The notes under the pieces were generated by a model. It was given only the letters and a program-made list of their open reading frames with translations. It did no database searches and had not been told where the DNA came from. This document shows positions 1 to 12,654 of a stretch of 64,000 nt of DNA, one piece after another. A program made the translations under genes and the position numbers. Position 1 is the stretch's first letter, and every line of letters begins with the position of its first letter. Origin of the DNA: Auanema rhodensis (taxonomy: Eukaryota > Nematoda > Chromadorea > Rhabditida > Rhabditidae); contig OZ059900.1 of the NCBI GenBank assembly GCA_964057225.1, forward strand, positions 24,567,638 to 24,631,637. The letters run 5' to 3'.

Positions 1-342
1 ATGCTTCATTTTAGTATGTAACACGCTGAAATTCGTTGCATTTGACGACTCATATGAACAAAAATCGATTTAATCAATATTAGCCATAAGGGGCGTGCCC
101 TCAGAATATGCTAATTTCCTTAATTTTCTAACCCCTGTTTTTTTGTCGTGAAAGTGGAACTAGACGTTGTACGAACAATTTTGAGCTAGGTTTCATTGAC
201 ATTGCATGAGTTTGAACACATGAAATCGTAAGTCAAAACCTTGTTTACAGCGAAATTTCCAAAAACTGGTTTTCCAGCATAATAAAATATTTCTCATGGG
301 AAATACTGTGTTTTTGTATTTTTCTAGTGTTCAGCATGTAAA
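1..342. repeat. Reference satellite monomer (342 bp) with landmarks
   Basis: This monomer defines the coordinate system used here. It is about 34% G+C (57 C, 59 G) with 10 CpG. Landmarks: NdeI-type palindrome CATATG at mp51-56; ATCGAT at mp64-69; AATATT at mp76-81; a G/C-rich island at mp90-100 holding the small inverted repeat GGGC-GT-GCCC; a T7 run at mp138-144; AAAAC-TG-GTTTT at about mp262-273; an AATAAA hexamer at mp281-286; two T5 tracts at mp311-315 and mp319-323; and a larger nested inverted repeat spanning the monomer boundary from mp330 to mp30. Nothing here encodes a credible protein. The AATAAA hexamer and T tracts could matter if the array is transcribed, but they are also expected by chance in A+T-rich DNA. 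Confidence 0.93.
1..342. repeat. Weak internal half-repeat (possible ancestral dimer)
   Basis: The monomer shows collinear short matches between its halves at offsets of 160-171 bp. GCT....TTC at mp25-34 resembles mp185-194. TTGCAT followed by CATATGAA and AAATCG (mp36-67) resembles TTGCAT, CACATGAA and ATCG (mp202-228). CTGTTTTTTTGT (mp135-146) matches CTGTGTTTTTGT (mp306-317) at exactly 171. CTAG.GTT..GTA occurs at about mp160 and mp324. Because 342 is 2 x 171, the unit may descend from a duplicated monomer of about 171 bp that diverged. The similarity is low and low-complexity T runs contribute, so this needs a proper alignment. Confidence 0.4.
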
Positions 343-372
343 ATGCTTCATTTTAGTATGTAACATGCTGAA
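330..372. other. Nested inverted repeat at monomer junction (exemplar)
   Basis: The outer arms TTCAGCATG (mp330-338) and CATGCTGAA (mp22-30 of the next unit) are perfect reverse complements here. Inside them TAAAATG and CATTTTA form a second perfect 7-bp stem around the 3-base loop CTT. An unpaired GTATGTAA lies on the 3' side. The element recurs in nearly every monomer. Most copies carry C at mp24, giving one G-T-type mismatch in the outer arm. Monomers with T24, such as this one, have the perfect 9-bp arm, and monomers with T23 have a different mismatch. It could extrude as a cruciform, fold as a hairpin in a transcript, or bind a dimeric protein. None of these is shown by sequence alone. 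Confidence 0.75.
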
Positions 373-3300
373 ATTCGTTGCATTTGACGACTCATATGAA
401 CAAAAATCGATTTAATCAATATTAGCCATAAAGGGCGTGCCCTCAGAATATGCTAATTTCCTTAATTTTCGAACCCTTGTTTTTTTGTCGTGAAAGTGGA
501 ACTAGACGTTGTACGAACAATTTTGAGCTAGGTTTCATTGACATTGCATGAGTTTGAACACATGAAATCGTAAGTCAAAACCTTGTTTACAGCGAAATTT
601 CCAAAAACTGGTTTTCCAGCATAATAAAATATTTCTCATGGGAAATACTGTGTTTCTGTATTTTTCTAGTGTTCAGCATGTAAAATGCTTCATTTTAGTA
701 TGTAACACGCTGAAATTCGTTGCATTTGACGACTCATATGAACAAAAATCGATTTAATCAATATTAGCCATAAGGGGCGTGCCCTCAGAATATGCTAATT
801 TCCTTAATTTTCTAACCCCTGTTTTTTTGTCGTGAAAGTGGAACTAGACGTTGTACGAACAATTTTGAGCTAGGTTTCATTGACATTGCATGAGTTTGAA
901 CACATGAAATCGTAAGTCAAAACCTTGTTTACAGCGAAATTTCCAAAAACTGGTTTTCCAGCATAATAAAATATTTCTCATGGGAAATACTGTGTTTTTG
1001 TATTTTTCTAGTGTTCAGCATGTAAAATGCTTCATTTTAGTATGTAACACGCTGAAATTCGTTGCATTTGACGACTCATATGAACAAAAATCGATTTAAT
1101 CAATATTAGCCATAAGGGGCGTGCCCTCAGAATATGCTAATTTCCTTAATTTTCTAACCCCTGTTTTTTTGTCGTGAAAGTGGAACTAGACGTTGTACGA
1201 ACAATTTTGAGCTAGGTTTCATTGACATTGCATGAGTTTGAACACATGAAATCGTAAGTCAAAACCTTGTTTACAGCGAAATTTCCAAAAACTGGTTTTC
1301 CAGCATAATAAAATATTTCTCATGGGAAATACTGTGTTTTTGTATTTTTCTAGTGTTCAGCATGTAAAATGCTTCATTTTAGTATGTAACACGCTGAAAT
1401 TCGTTGCATTTGACGACTCATATGAACAAAAATCGATTTAATCAATATTAGCCATAAGGGGCGTGCCCTCAGAATATGCTAATTTCCTTAATTTTCTAAC
1501 CCCTGTTTTTTTGTCGTGAAAGTGGAACTAGACGTTGTACGAACAATTTTGAGCTAGGTTTCATTGACATTGCATGAGTTTGAACACATGAAATCGTAAG
1601 TCAAAACCTTGTTTACAGCGAAATTTCCAAAAACTGGTTTTCCAGCATAATAAAATATTTCTCATGGGAAATACTGTGTTTTTGTATTTTTCTAGTGTTC
1701 AGCATGTAAAATGCTTCATTTTAGTATGTAACTCGCTGAAATTCGTTGCATTTGACGACTCATATGAACAAAAATCGATTTAATCAATATTAGCCATAAG
1801 GGGCGTGCCCTCAGAATATGCTAATTTCCTTAATTTTCTAACCCCTGTTTTTTTGTCGTGAAAGTGGAACTAGACGTTGTACGAACAATTTTGAGCTAGG
1901 TTTCATTGACATTGCATGAGTTTGAACACATGAAATCGTAAGTCAAAACCTTGTTTACAGCGAAATTTCCAAAAACTGGTTTTCCAGCATAATAAAATAT
2001 TTCTCATGGGAAATACTGTGTTTTTGTATTTTTCTAGTGTTCAGCATGTAAAATGCTTCATTTTAGTATGTAACACGCTGAAATTCGTTGCATTTGACGA
2101 CTCATATGAACAAAAATCGATTTAATCAATATTAGCCATAAGGGGCGTGCCCTCAGAATATGCTAATTTCCTTAATTTTCTAACCCCTGTTTTTTTGTCG
2201 TGAAAGTGGAACTAGACGTTGTACGAACAATTTTGAGCTAGGTTTCATTGACATTGCATGAGTTTGAACACATGAAATCGTAAGTCAAAACCTTGTTTAC
2301 AGCGAAATTTCCAAAAACTGGTTTTCCAGCATAATAAAATATTTCTCATGGGAAATACTGTGTTTTTGTATTTTTCTAGTGTTCAGCATGTAAAATGCTT
2401 CATTTTAGTATGTAACACGCTGAAATTCGTTGCATTTGACGACTCATATGAACAAAAATCGATTTAATCAATATTAGCCATAAGGGGCGTGCCCTCAGAA
2501 TATGCTAATTTCCTTAATTTTCTAACCCTTGTTTTTTTGTCGTGAAAGTGGAACTAGACGTTGTACGAACAATTTTGAGCTAGGTTTCATTGACATTGCA
2601 TGAGTTTGAACACATGAAATCGTAAGTCAAAACCTTGTTTACAGCGAAATTTCCAAAAACTGGTTTTCCAGCATAATAAAATATTTCTCATGGGAAATAC
2701 TGTGTTTTTGTATTTTTCTAGTGTTCAGCATGTAAAATGCTTCATTTTAGTATGTAACATGCTGAAATTCGTTGCATTTGACGACTCATATGAACAAAAA
2801 TCGATTTAATCAATATTAGCCATAAGGGGCGTGCCCTCAGAATATGCTAATTTCCTTAATTTTCTAACCCCTGTTTTTTTGTCGTGAAAGTGGAACTAGA
2901 CGTTGTACGAACAATTTTGAGCTAGGTTTCATTGACATTGCATGAGTTTGAACACATGAAATCGTAAGTCAAAACCTTGTTTACAGCGAAATTTCCAAAA
3001 ACTGGTTTTCCAGCATAATAAAATATTTCTCATGGGAAATACTGTGTTTTTGTATTTTTCTAGTGTTCAGCATGTAAAATGCTTCATTTTAGTATGTAAC
3101 ACGCTGAAATTCGTTGCATTTGACGACTCATATGAACAAAAATCGATTTAATCAATATTAGCCATAAGGGGCGTGCCCTCAGAATATGCTAATTTCCTTA
3201 ATTTTCTAACCCCTGTTTTTTTGTCGTGAAAGTGGAACTAGACGTTGTACGAACAATTTTGAGCTAGGTTTCATTGACATTGCATGAGTTTGAACACATG

Positions 3301-5814
3301 AAATCGTAAGTCAAAACCTTGTTTACAGCGAAATTTCCAAAAACTGGTTTTCCAGCATAATAAAATATTTCTCATGGGAAATACTGTGTTTTTGTATTTT
3401 TCTAGTGTTCAGCATGTAAAATGCTTCATTTTAGTATGTAACACGCTGAAATTCGTTGCATTTGACGACTCATATGAACAAAAATCGATTTAATCAATAT
3501 TAGCCATAAGGGGCGTGCCCTCAGAATATGCTAATTTCCTTAATTTTCTAACCCTTGTTTTTTTGTCGTGAAAGTGGAACTAGACGTTGTACGAACAATT
3601 TTGAGCTAGGTTTCATTGACATTGCATGAGTTTGAACACATGAAATCGTAAGTCAAAACCTTGTTTACAGCGAAATTTCCAAAAACTGGTTTTCCAGCAT
3701 AATAAAATATTTCTCATGGGAAATACTGTGTTTTTGTATTTTTCTAGTGTTCAGCATGTAAAATGCTTCATTTTAGTATGTAACATGCTGAAATTCGTTG
3801 CATTTGACGACTCATATGAACAAAAATCGATTTAATCAATATTAGCCATAAGGGGCGTGCCCTCAGAATATGCTAATTTCCTTAATTTTCTAACCCCTGT
3901 TTTTTTGTCGTGAAAGTGGAACTAGACGTTGTACGAACAATTTTGAGCTAGGTTTCATTGACATTCCATGAGTTTGAACACATGAAATCGTAAGTCAAAA
4001 CCTTGTTTACAGCGAAATTTCCAAAAACTGGTTTTCCAGCATAATAAAATATTTCTCATGGGAAATACTGTGTTTTTGTATTTTTCTAGTGTTCAGCATG
4101 TAAAATGCTTCATTTTAGTATGTAACACGCTGAAATTCGTTGCATTTGACGACTCATATGAACAAAAATCGATTTAATCAATATTAGCCATAAGGGGCGT
4201 GCCCTCAGAATATGCTAATTTCCTTAATTTTCTAACCCCTGTTTTTTTGTCGTGAAAGTGGAACTAGACGTTGTACGAACAATTTTGAGCTAGGTTTCAT
4301 TGACATTGCATGAGTTTGAACACATGAAATCGTAAGTCAAAACCTTGTTTACAGCGAAATTTCCAAAAACTGGTTTTCCAGCATAATAAAATATTTCTCA
4401 TGGGAAATACTGTGTTTTTGTATTTTTCTAGTGTTCAGCATGTAAAATGCTTCATTTTAGTATGTAACATGCTGAAATTCGTTGCATTTGACGACTCATA
4501 TGAACAAAAATCGATTTAATCAATATTAGCCATAAGGGGCGTGCCCTCAGAATATGCTAATTTCCTTAATTTTCTAACCCCTGTTTTTTTGTCGTGAAAG
4601 TGGAACTAGACGTTGTACGAACAATTTTGAGCTAGGTTTCATTGACATTGCATGAGTTTGAACACATGAAATCGTAAGTCAAAACCTTGTTTACAGCGAA
4701 ATTTCCAAAAACTGGTTTTCCAGCATAATAAAATATTTCTCATGGGAAATACTGTGTTTTTGTATTTTTCTAGTGTTCAGCATGTAAAATGCTTCATTTT
4801 AGTATGTAACACGCTGAAATTCGTTGCATTTGACGACTCATATGAACAAAAATCGATTTAATCAATATTAGCCATAAGGGGCGTGCCCTCAGAATATGCT
4901 AATTTCCTTAATTTTCTAACCCCTGTTTTTTTGTCGTGAAAGTGGAACTAGACGTTGTACGAACAATTTTGAGCTAGGTTTCATTGACATTGCATGAGTT
5001 TGAACACATGAAATCGTGAGTCAAAACCTTGTTTACAGCGAAATTTCCAAAAACTGGTTTTCCAGCATAATAAAATATTTCTCATGGGAAATACTGTGTT
5101 TTTGTATTTTTCTAGTGTTCAGCATGTAAAATGCTTCATTTTAGTATGTAACACGCTGAAATTCGTTGCATTTGACGACTCATATGAACAAAAATCGATT
5201 TAATCAATATTAGCCATAAGGGGCGTGCCCTCAGAATATGCTAATTTCCTTAATTTTCTAACCCTTGTTTTTTTGTCGTGAAAGTGGAACTAGACGTTGT
5301 ACGAACAATTTTGAGCTAGGTTTCATTGACATTGCATGAGTTTGAACACATGAAATCGTAAGTCAAAACCTTGTTTACAGCGAAATTTCCAAAAACTGGT
5401 TTTCCAGCATAATAAAATATTTCTCATGGGAAATACTGTGTTTTTGTATTTTTCTAGTGTTCAGCATGTAAAATGCTTCATTTTAGTATGTAACATGCTG
5501 AAATTCGTTGCATTTGACGACTCATATGAACAAAAATCGATTTAATCAATATTAGCCATAAGGGGCGTGCCCTCAGAATATGCTAATTTCCTTAATTTTC
5601 TAACCCCTGTTTTTTTGTCGTGAAAGTGGAACTAGACGTTGTACGAACAATTTTGAGCTAGGTTTCATTGACATTGCATGAGTTTGAACACATGAAATCG
5701 TAAGTCAAAACCTTGTTTACAGCGAAATTTCCAAAAACTGGTTTTCCAGCATAATAAAATATTTCTCATGGGAAATACTGTGTTTTTGTATTTTTCTAGT
5801 GTTCAGCATGTAAA
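343..5814. repeat. Higher-order repeat, copy 1 (16 monomers, 5,472 bp)
   Basis: Monomers 2-17. The string opens with a distinctive monomer carrying T24, G90A, T135 and a T-to-C change in the T5 tract near mp315. Three plain monomers follow, then a T23 monomer (starting 1711), then an ordered series of C24/T135, T24/C135 and plain units. A diagnostic G204C change sits at 3966 in monomer 12. The same order recurs in the next 5.8 kb. Monomer 2 also has a private change just before the CCCTT motif. Confidence 0.8.
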
Positions 5815-8800
5815 ATGCTTCATTTTAGTATGTAACATGCTGAAATTCGTTGCATTTGACGACTCATATGAACAAAAATCGATTTAATCAATATTAGCCA
5901 TAAAGGGCGTGCCCTCAGAATATGCTAATTTCCTTAATTTTCTAACCCTTGTTTTTTTGTCGTGAAAGTGGAACTAGACGTTGTACGAACAATTTTGAGC
6001 TAGGTTTCATTGACATTGCATGAGTTTGAACACATGAAATCGTAAGTCAAAACCTTGTTTACAGCGAAATTTCCAAAAACTGGTTTTCCAGCATAATAAA
6101 ATATTTCTCATGGGAAATACTGTGTTTCTGTATTTTTCTAGTGTTCAGCATGTAAAATGCTTCATTTTAGTATGTAACACGCTGAAATTCGTTGCATTTG
6201 ACGACTCATATGAACAAAAATCGATTTAATCAATATTAGCCATAAGGGGCGTGCCCTCAGAATATGCTAATTTCCTTAATTTTCTAACCCCTGTTTTTTT
6301 GTCGTGAAAGTGGAACTAGACGTTGTACGAACAATTTTGAGCTAGGTTTCATTGACATTGCATGAGTTTGAACACATGAAATCGTAAGTCAAAACCTTGT
6401 TTACAGCGAAATTTCCAAAAACTGGTTTTCCAGCATAATAAAATATTTCTCATGGGAAATACTGTGTTTTTGTATTTTTCTAGTGTTCAGCATGTAAAAT
6501 GCTTCATTTTAGTATGTAACACGCTGAAATTCGTTGCATTTGACGACTCATATGAACAAAAATCGATTTAATCAATATTAGCCATAAGGGGCGTGCCCTC
6601 AGAATATGCTAATTTCCTTAATTTTCTAACCCCTGTTTTTTTGTCGTGAAAGTGGAACTAGACGTTGTACGAACAATTTTGAGCTAGGTTTCATTGACAT
6701 TGCATGAGTTTGAACACATGAAATCGTAAGTCAAAACCTTGTTTACAGCGAAATTTCCAAAAACTGGTTTTCCAGCATAATAAAATATTTCTCATGGGAA
6801 ATACTGTGTTTTTGTATTTTTCTAGTGTTCAGCATGTAAAATGCTTCATTTTAGTATGTAACACGCTGAAATTCGTTGCATTTGACGACTCATATGAACA
6901 AAAATCGATTTAATCAATATTAGCCATAAGGGGCGTGCCCTCAGAATATGCTAATTTCCTTAATTTTCTAACCCCTGTTTTTTTGTCGTGAAAGTGGAAC
7001 TAGACGTTGTACGAACAATTTTGAGCTAGGTTTCATTGACATTGCATGAGTTTGAACACATGAAATCGTAAGTCAAAACCTTGTTTACAGCGAAATTTCC
7101 AAAAACTGGTTTTCCAGCATAATAAAATATTTCTCATGGGAAATACTGTGTTTTTGTATTTTTCTAGTGTTCAGCATGTAAAATGCTTCATTTTAGTATG
7201 TAACTCGCTGAAATTCGTTGCATTTGACGACTCATATGAACAAAAATCGATTTAATCAATATTAGCCATAAGGGGCGTGCCCTCAGAATATGCTAATTTC
7301 CTTAATTTTCTAACCCCTGTTTTTTTGTCGTGAAAGTGGAACTAGACGTTGTACGAACAATTTTGAGCTAGGTTTCATTGACATTGCATGAGTTTGAACA
7401 CATGAAATCGTAAGTCAAAACCTTGTTTACAGCGAAATTTCCAAAAACTGGTTTTCCAGCATAATAAAATATTTCTCATGGGAAATACTGTGTTTTTGTA
7501 TTTTTCTAGTGTTCAGCATGTAAAATGCTTCATTTTAGTATGTAACATGCTGAAATTCGTTGCATTTGACGACTCATATGAACAAAAATCGATTTAATCA
7601 ATATTAGCCATAAGGGGCGTGCCCTCAGAATATGCTAATTTCCTTAATTTTCTAACCCCTGTTTTTTTGTCGTGAAAGTGGAACTAGACGTTGTACGAAC
7701 AATTTTGAGCTAGGTTTCATTGACATTGCATGAGTTTGAACACATGAAATCGTAAGTCAAAACCTTGTTTACAGCGAAATTTCCAAAAACTGGTTTTCCA
7801 GCATAATAAAATATTTCTCATGGGAAATACTGTGTTTTTGTATTTTTCTAGTGTTCAGCATGTAAAATGCTTCATTTTAGTATGTAACACGCTGAAATTC
7901 GTTGCATTTGACGACTCATATGAACAAAAATCGATTTAATCAATATTAGCCATAAGGGGCGTGCCCTCAGAATATGCTAATTTCCTTAATTTTCTAACCC
8001 CTGTTTTTTTGTCGTGAAAGTGGAACTAGACGTTGTACGAACAATTTTGAGCTAGGTTTCATTGACATTGCATGAGTTTGAACACATGAAATCGTAAGTC
8101 AAAACCTTGTTTACAGCGAAATTTCCAAAAACTGGTTTTCCAGCATAATAAAATATTTCTCATGGGAAATACTGTGTTTTTGTATTTTTCTAGTGTTCAG
8201 CATGTAAAATGCTTCATTTTAGTATGTAACACGCTGAAATTCGTTGCATTTGACGACTCATATGAACAAAAATCGATTTAATCAATATTAGCCATAAGGG
8301 GCGTGCCCTCAGAATATGCTAATTTCCTTAATTTTCTAACCCTTGTTTTTTTGTCGTGAAAGTGGAACTAGACGTTGTACGAACAATTTTGAGCTAGGTT
8401 TCATTGACATTGCATGAGTTTGAACACATGAAATCGTAAGTCAAAACCTTGTTTACAGCGAAATTTCCAAAAACTGGTTTTCCAGCATAATAAAATATTT
8501 CTCATGGGAAATACTGTGTTTTTGTATTTTTCTAGTGTTCAGCATGTAAAATGCTTCATTTTAGTATGTAACATGCTGAAATTCGTTGCATTTGACGACT
8601 CATATGAACAAAAATCGATTTAATCAATATTAGCCATAAGGGGCGTGCCCTCAGAATATGCTAATTTCCTTAATTTTCTAACCCCTGTTTTTTTGTCGTG
8701 AAAGTGGAACTAGACGTTGTACGAACAATTTTGAGCTAGGTTTCATTGACATTGCATGAGTTTGAACACATGAAATCGTAAGTCAAAACCTTGTTTACAG

Positions 8801-11628
8801 CGAAATTTCCAAAAACTGGTTTTCCAGCATAATAAAATATTTCTCATGGGAAATACTGTGTTTTTGTATTTTTCTAGTGTTCAGCATGTAAAATGCTTCA
8901 TTTTAGTATGTAACACGCTGAAATTCGTTGCATTTGACGACTCATATGAACAAAAATCGATTTAATCAATATTAGCCATAAGGGGCGTGCCCTCAGAATA
9001 TGCTAATTTCCTTAATTTTCTAACCCCTGTTTTTTTGTCGTGAAAGTGGAACTAGACGTTGTACGAACAATTTTGAGCTAGGTTTCATTGACATTGCATG
9101 AGTTTGAACACATGAAATCGTAAGTCAAAACCTTGTTTACAGCGAAATTTCCAAAAACTGGTTTTCCAGCATAATAAAATATTTCTCATGGGAAATACTG
9201 TGTTTTTGTATTTTTCTAGTGTTCAGCATGTAAAATGCTTCATTTTAGTATGTAACACGCTGAAATTCGTTGCATTTGACGACTCATATGAACAAAAATC
9301 GATTTAATCAATATTAGCCATAAGGGGCGTGCCCTCAGAATATGCTAATTTCCTTAATTTTCTAACCCTTGTTTTTTTGTCGTGAAAGTGGAACTAGACG
9401 TTGTACGAACAATTTTGAGCTAGGTTTCATTGACATTGCATGAGTTTGAACACATGAAATCGTAAGTCAAAACCTTGTTTACAGCGAAATTTCCAAAAAC
9501 TGGTTTTCCAGCATAATAAAATATTTCTCATGGGAAATACTGTGTTTTTGTATTTTTCTAGTGTTCAGCATGTAAAATGCTTCATTTTAGTATGTAACAT
9601 GCTGAAATTCGTTGCATTTGACGACTCATATGAACAAAAATCGATTTAATCAATATTAGCCATAAGGGGCGTGCCCTCAGAATATGCTAATTTCCTTAAT
9701 TTTCTAACCCCTGTTTTTTTGTCGTGAAAGTGGAACTAGACGTTGTACGAACAATTTTGAGCTAGGTTTCATTGACATTCCATGAGTTTGAACACATGAA
9801 ATCGTAAGTCAAAACCTTGTTTACAGCGAAATTTCCAAAAACTGGTTTTCCAGCATAATAAAATATTTCTCATGGGAAATACTGTGTTTTTGTATTTTTC
9901 TAGTGTTCAGCATGTAAAATGCTTCATTTTAGTATGTAACACGCTGAAATTCGTTGCATTTGACGACTCATATGAACAAAAATCGATTTAATCAATATTA
10001 GCCATAAGGGGCGTGCCCTCAGAATATGCTAATTTCCTTAATTTTCTAACCCCTGTTTTTTTGTCGTGAAAGTGGAACTAGACGTTGTACGAACAATTTT
10101 GAGCTAGGTTTCATTGACATTGCATGAGTTTGAACACATGAAATCGTAAGTCAAAACCTTGTTTACAGCGAAATTTCCAAAAACTGGTTTTCCAGCATAA
10201 TAAAATATTTCTCATGGGAAATACTGTGTTTTTGTATTTTTCTAGTGTTCAGCATGTAAAATGCTTCATTTTAGTATGTAACATGCTGAAATTCGTTGCA
10301 TTTGACGACTCATATGAACAAAAATCGATTTAATCAATATTAGCCATAAGGGGCGTGCCCTCAGAATATGCTAATTTCCTTAATTTTCTAACCCCTGTTT
10401 TTTTGTCGTGAAAGTGGAACTAGACGTTGTACGAACAATTTTGAGCTAGGTTTCATTGACATTGCATGAGTTTGAACACATGAAATCGTAAGTCAAAACC
10501 TTGTTTACAGCGAAATTTCCAAAAACTGGTTTTCCAGCATAATAAAATATTTCTCATGGGAAATACTGTGTTTTTGTATTTTTCTAGTGTTCAGCATGTA
10601 AAATGCTTCATTTTAGTATGTAACACGCTGAAATTCGTTGCAATTGACGACTCATATGAACAAAAATCGATTTAATCAATATTAGCCATAAGGGGCGTGC
10701 CCTCAGAATATGCTAATTTCCTTAATTTTCTAACCCCTGTTTTTTTGTCGTGAAAGTGGAACTAGACGTTGTACGAACAATTTTGAGCTAGGTTTCATTG
10801 ACATTGCATGAGTTTGAACACATGAAATCGTAAGTCAAAACCTTGTTTACAGCGAAATTTCCAAAAACTGGTTTTCCAGCATAATAAAATATTTCTCATG
10901 GGAAATACTGTGTTTTTGTATTTTTCTAGTGTTCAGCATGTAAAATGCTTCATTTTAGTATGTAACACGCTGAAATTCGTTGCATTTGACGACTCATATG
11001 AACAAAAATCGATTTAATCAATATTAGCCATAAGGGGCGTGCCCTCAGAATATGCTAATTTCCTTAATTTTCTAACCCTTGTTTTTTTGTCGTGAAAGTG
11101 GAACTAGACGTTGTACGAACAATTTTGAGCTAGGTTTCATTGACATTGCATGAGTTTGAACACATGAAATCGTAAGTCAAAACCTTGTTTACAGCGAAAT
11201 TTCCAAAAACTGGTTTTCCAGCATAATAAAATATTTCTCATGGGAAATACTGTGTTTTTGTATTTTTCTAGTGTTCAGCATGTAAAATGCTTCATTTTAG
11301 TATGTAACATGCTGAAATTCGTTGCATTTGACGACTCATATGAACAAAAATCGATTTAATCAATATTAGCCATAAGGGGCGTGCCCTCAGAATATGCTAA
11401 TTTCCTTAATTTTCTAACCCCTGTTTTTTTGTCGTGAAAGTGGAACTAGACGTTGTACGAACAATTTTGAGCTAGGTTTCATTGACATTGCATGAGTTTG
11501 AACACATGAAATCGTAAGTCAAAACCTTGTTTACAGCGAAATTTCCAAAAACTGGTTTTCCAGCATAATAAAATATTTCTCATGGGAAATACTGTGTTTT
11601 TGTATTTTTCTAGTGTTCAGCATGTAAA
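5815..11628. repeat. Higher-order repeat, copy 2 (17 monomers, 5,814 bp)
   Basis: Monomers 18-34. The opening monomer (5815) repeats the T24, G90A, T135 and mp315-region combination of monomer 2. The T23 monomer recurs at 7183. From monomer 25 the order matches copy 1 at an offset of 17 monomers, including the diagnostic G204C at 9780 (exactly 5,814 bp after 3966). Between these points one extra monomer (23 or 24) has been gained, or one was lost in copy 1, so the offset changes from 16 to 17. This is the signature expected of unequal exchange in register. Confidence 0.8.
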
Positions 11629-11970
11629 ATGCTTCATTTTAGTATGTAACACGCTGAAATTCGTTGCATTTGACGACTCATATGAACAAAAATCGATTTA
11701 ATCAATATTAGCCATAAGGGGCGTGCCCTCAGAATATGCTAATTTCCTTAATTTTCTAACCCCTGTTTTTTTGTCGTGAAAGTGGAACTAGACGTTGTAC
11801 GAACAATTTTGAGCTAGGTTTCATTGACATTGCATGAGTTTGAACACATGAAATCGTAAGTCAAAACCTTGTTTACAGCGAAATTTCCAAAAACTGGTTT
11901 TCCAGCATAATAAAATATTTCTCATGGGAAATACTGTGTTTTTGTATTTTTCTAGTGTTCAGCATGTAAA

Positions 11971-12654
11971 ATGCTTCATTTTAGTATGTAACTCGCTGAA
12001 ATTCGTTGCATTTGACGACTCATATGAACAAAAATCGATTTAATCAATATTAGCCATAAGGGGCGTGCCCTCAGAATATGCTAATTTCCTTAATTTTCTA
12101 ACCCTTGTTTTTTTGTCGTGAAAGTGGAACTAGACGTTGTACGAACAATTTTGAGCTAGGTTTCATTGACATTGCATGAGTTTGAACACATGAAATCGTA
12201 AGTCAAAACCTTGTTTACAGCGAAATTTCCAAAAACTGGTTTTCCAGCATAATAAAATATTTCTCAAGGGAAATACTGTGTTTTTGTATTTTTCTAGTGT
12301 TCAGCATGTAAAATGCTTCCTTTTAGTATGTAACACGCTGAAATTCGTTGCATTTGACGACTCATATGAACAAAAATCGATTTAATCAATATTAGCCATA
12401 AGGGGCGTGCCCTCAGAATATGCTAATTTCCTTAGTTTTCTAACCCCTGTTTTTTTGTCGTGAAAGTGGAACTAGACGTTGTACGAACAATTTTGAGCTA
12501 GGTTTCATTGACATTGCATGAGTTTGAACACATGAAATCGTAAGTCAAAACCTTGTTTACAGCGAAATTTCCAAAAACTGGTTTTCCAGCATAATAAAAT
12601 ATTTCTCATGGGAAATACTGTGTTTTTGTATTTTTCTAGTGTTCAGCATGTAAA
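11971..12654. repeat. Monomers 36-37: entry into sector B variant set
   Basis: Monomer 36 carries T23, T135 and T297A (CTCAAGGG instead of CTCATGGG). Monomer 37 carries A8C and A123G. These are the first two members of a recurring four-monomer motif: T297A unit, then A8C/A123G unit, then A73T/G97C/G189T unit, then T23/T135 unit. The motif recurs from monomers 47, 56, 72 and 81. The switch in variant set is abrupt, within one monomer of 11,971. Confidence 0.75.

Larger units (their letters stand above)
1..11970. repeat. Sector A: monomers 1-35, C/T-marked variants
   Basis: Monomers here differ mainly at mp24 (C or T), mp23 (A or T) and mp135 (C or T). The variants follow an ordered string rather than a random scatter, which exposes a higher-order repeat of 16-17 monomers described in the next two entries. 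Sector-B markers such as A8C and A123G are absent. Rare private changes include A-to-G in the AAATCGTAAG motif near 5018 and T-to-A near 10643. All units are exactly 342 bp. Confidence 0.85.

Noticed and set aside
90-100. Rho-independent terminator from GGGC-GT-GCCC
   Set aside because: The stem is only 4 bp, no T run follows directly, and nothing suggests a bacterial genome.
281-286. AATAAA polyadenylation signal in each monomer
   Set aside because: The hexamer is present, but it is common in 66% A+T DNA and there is no gene upstream. It is recorded only as a landmark.
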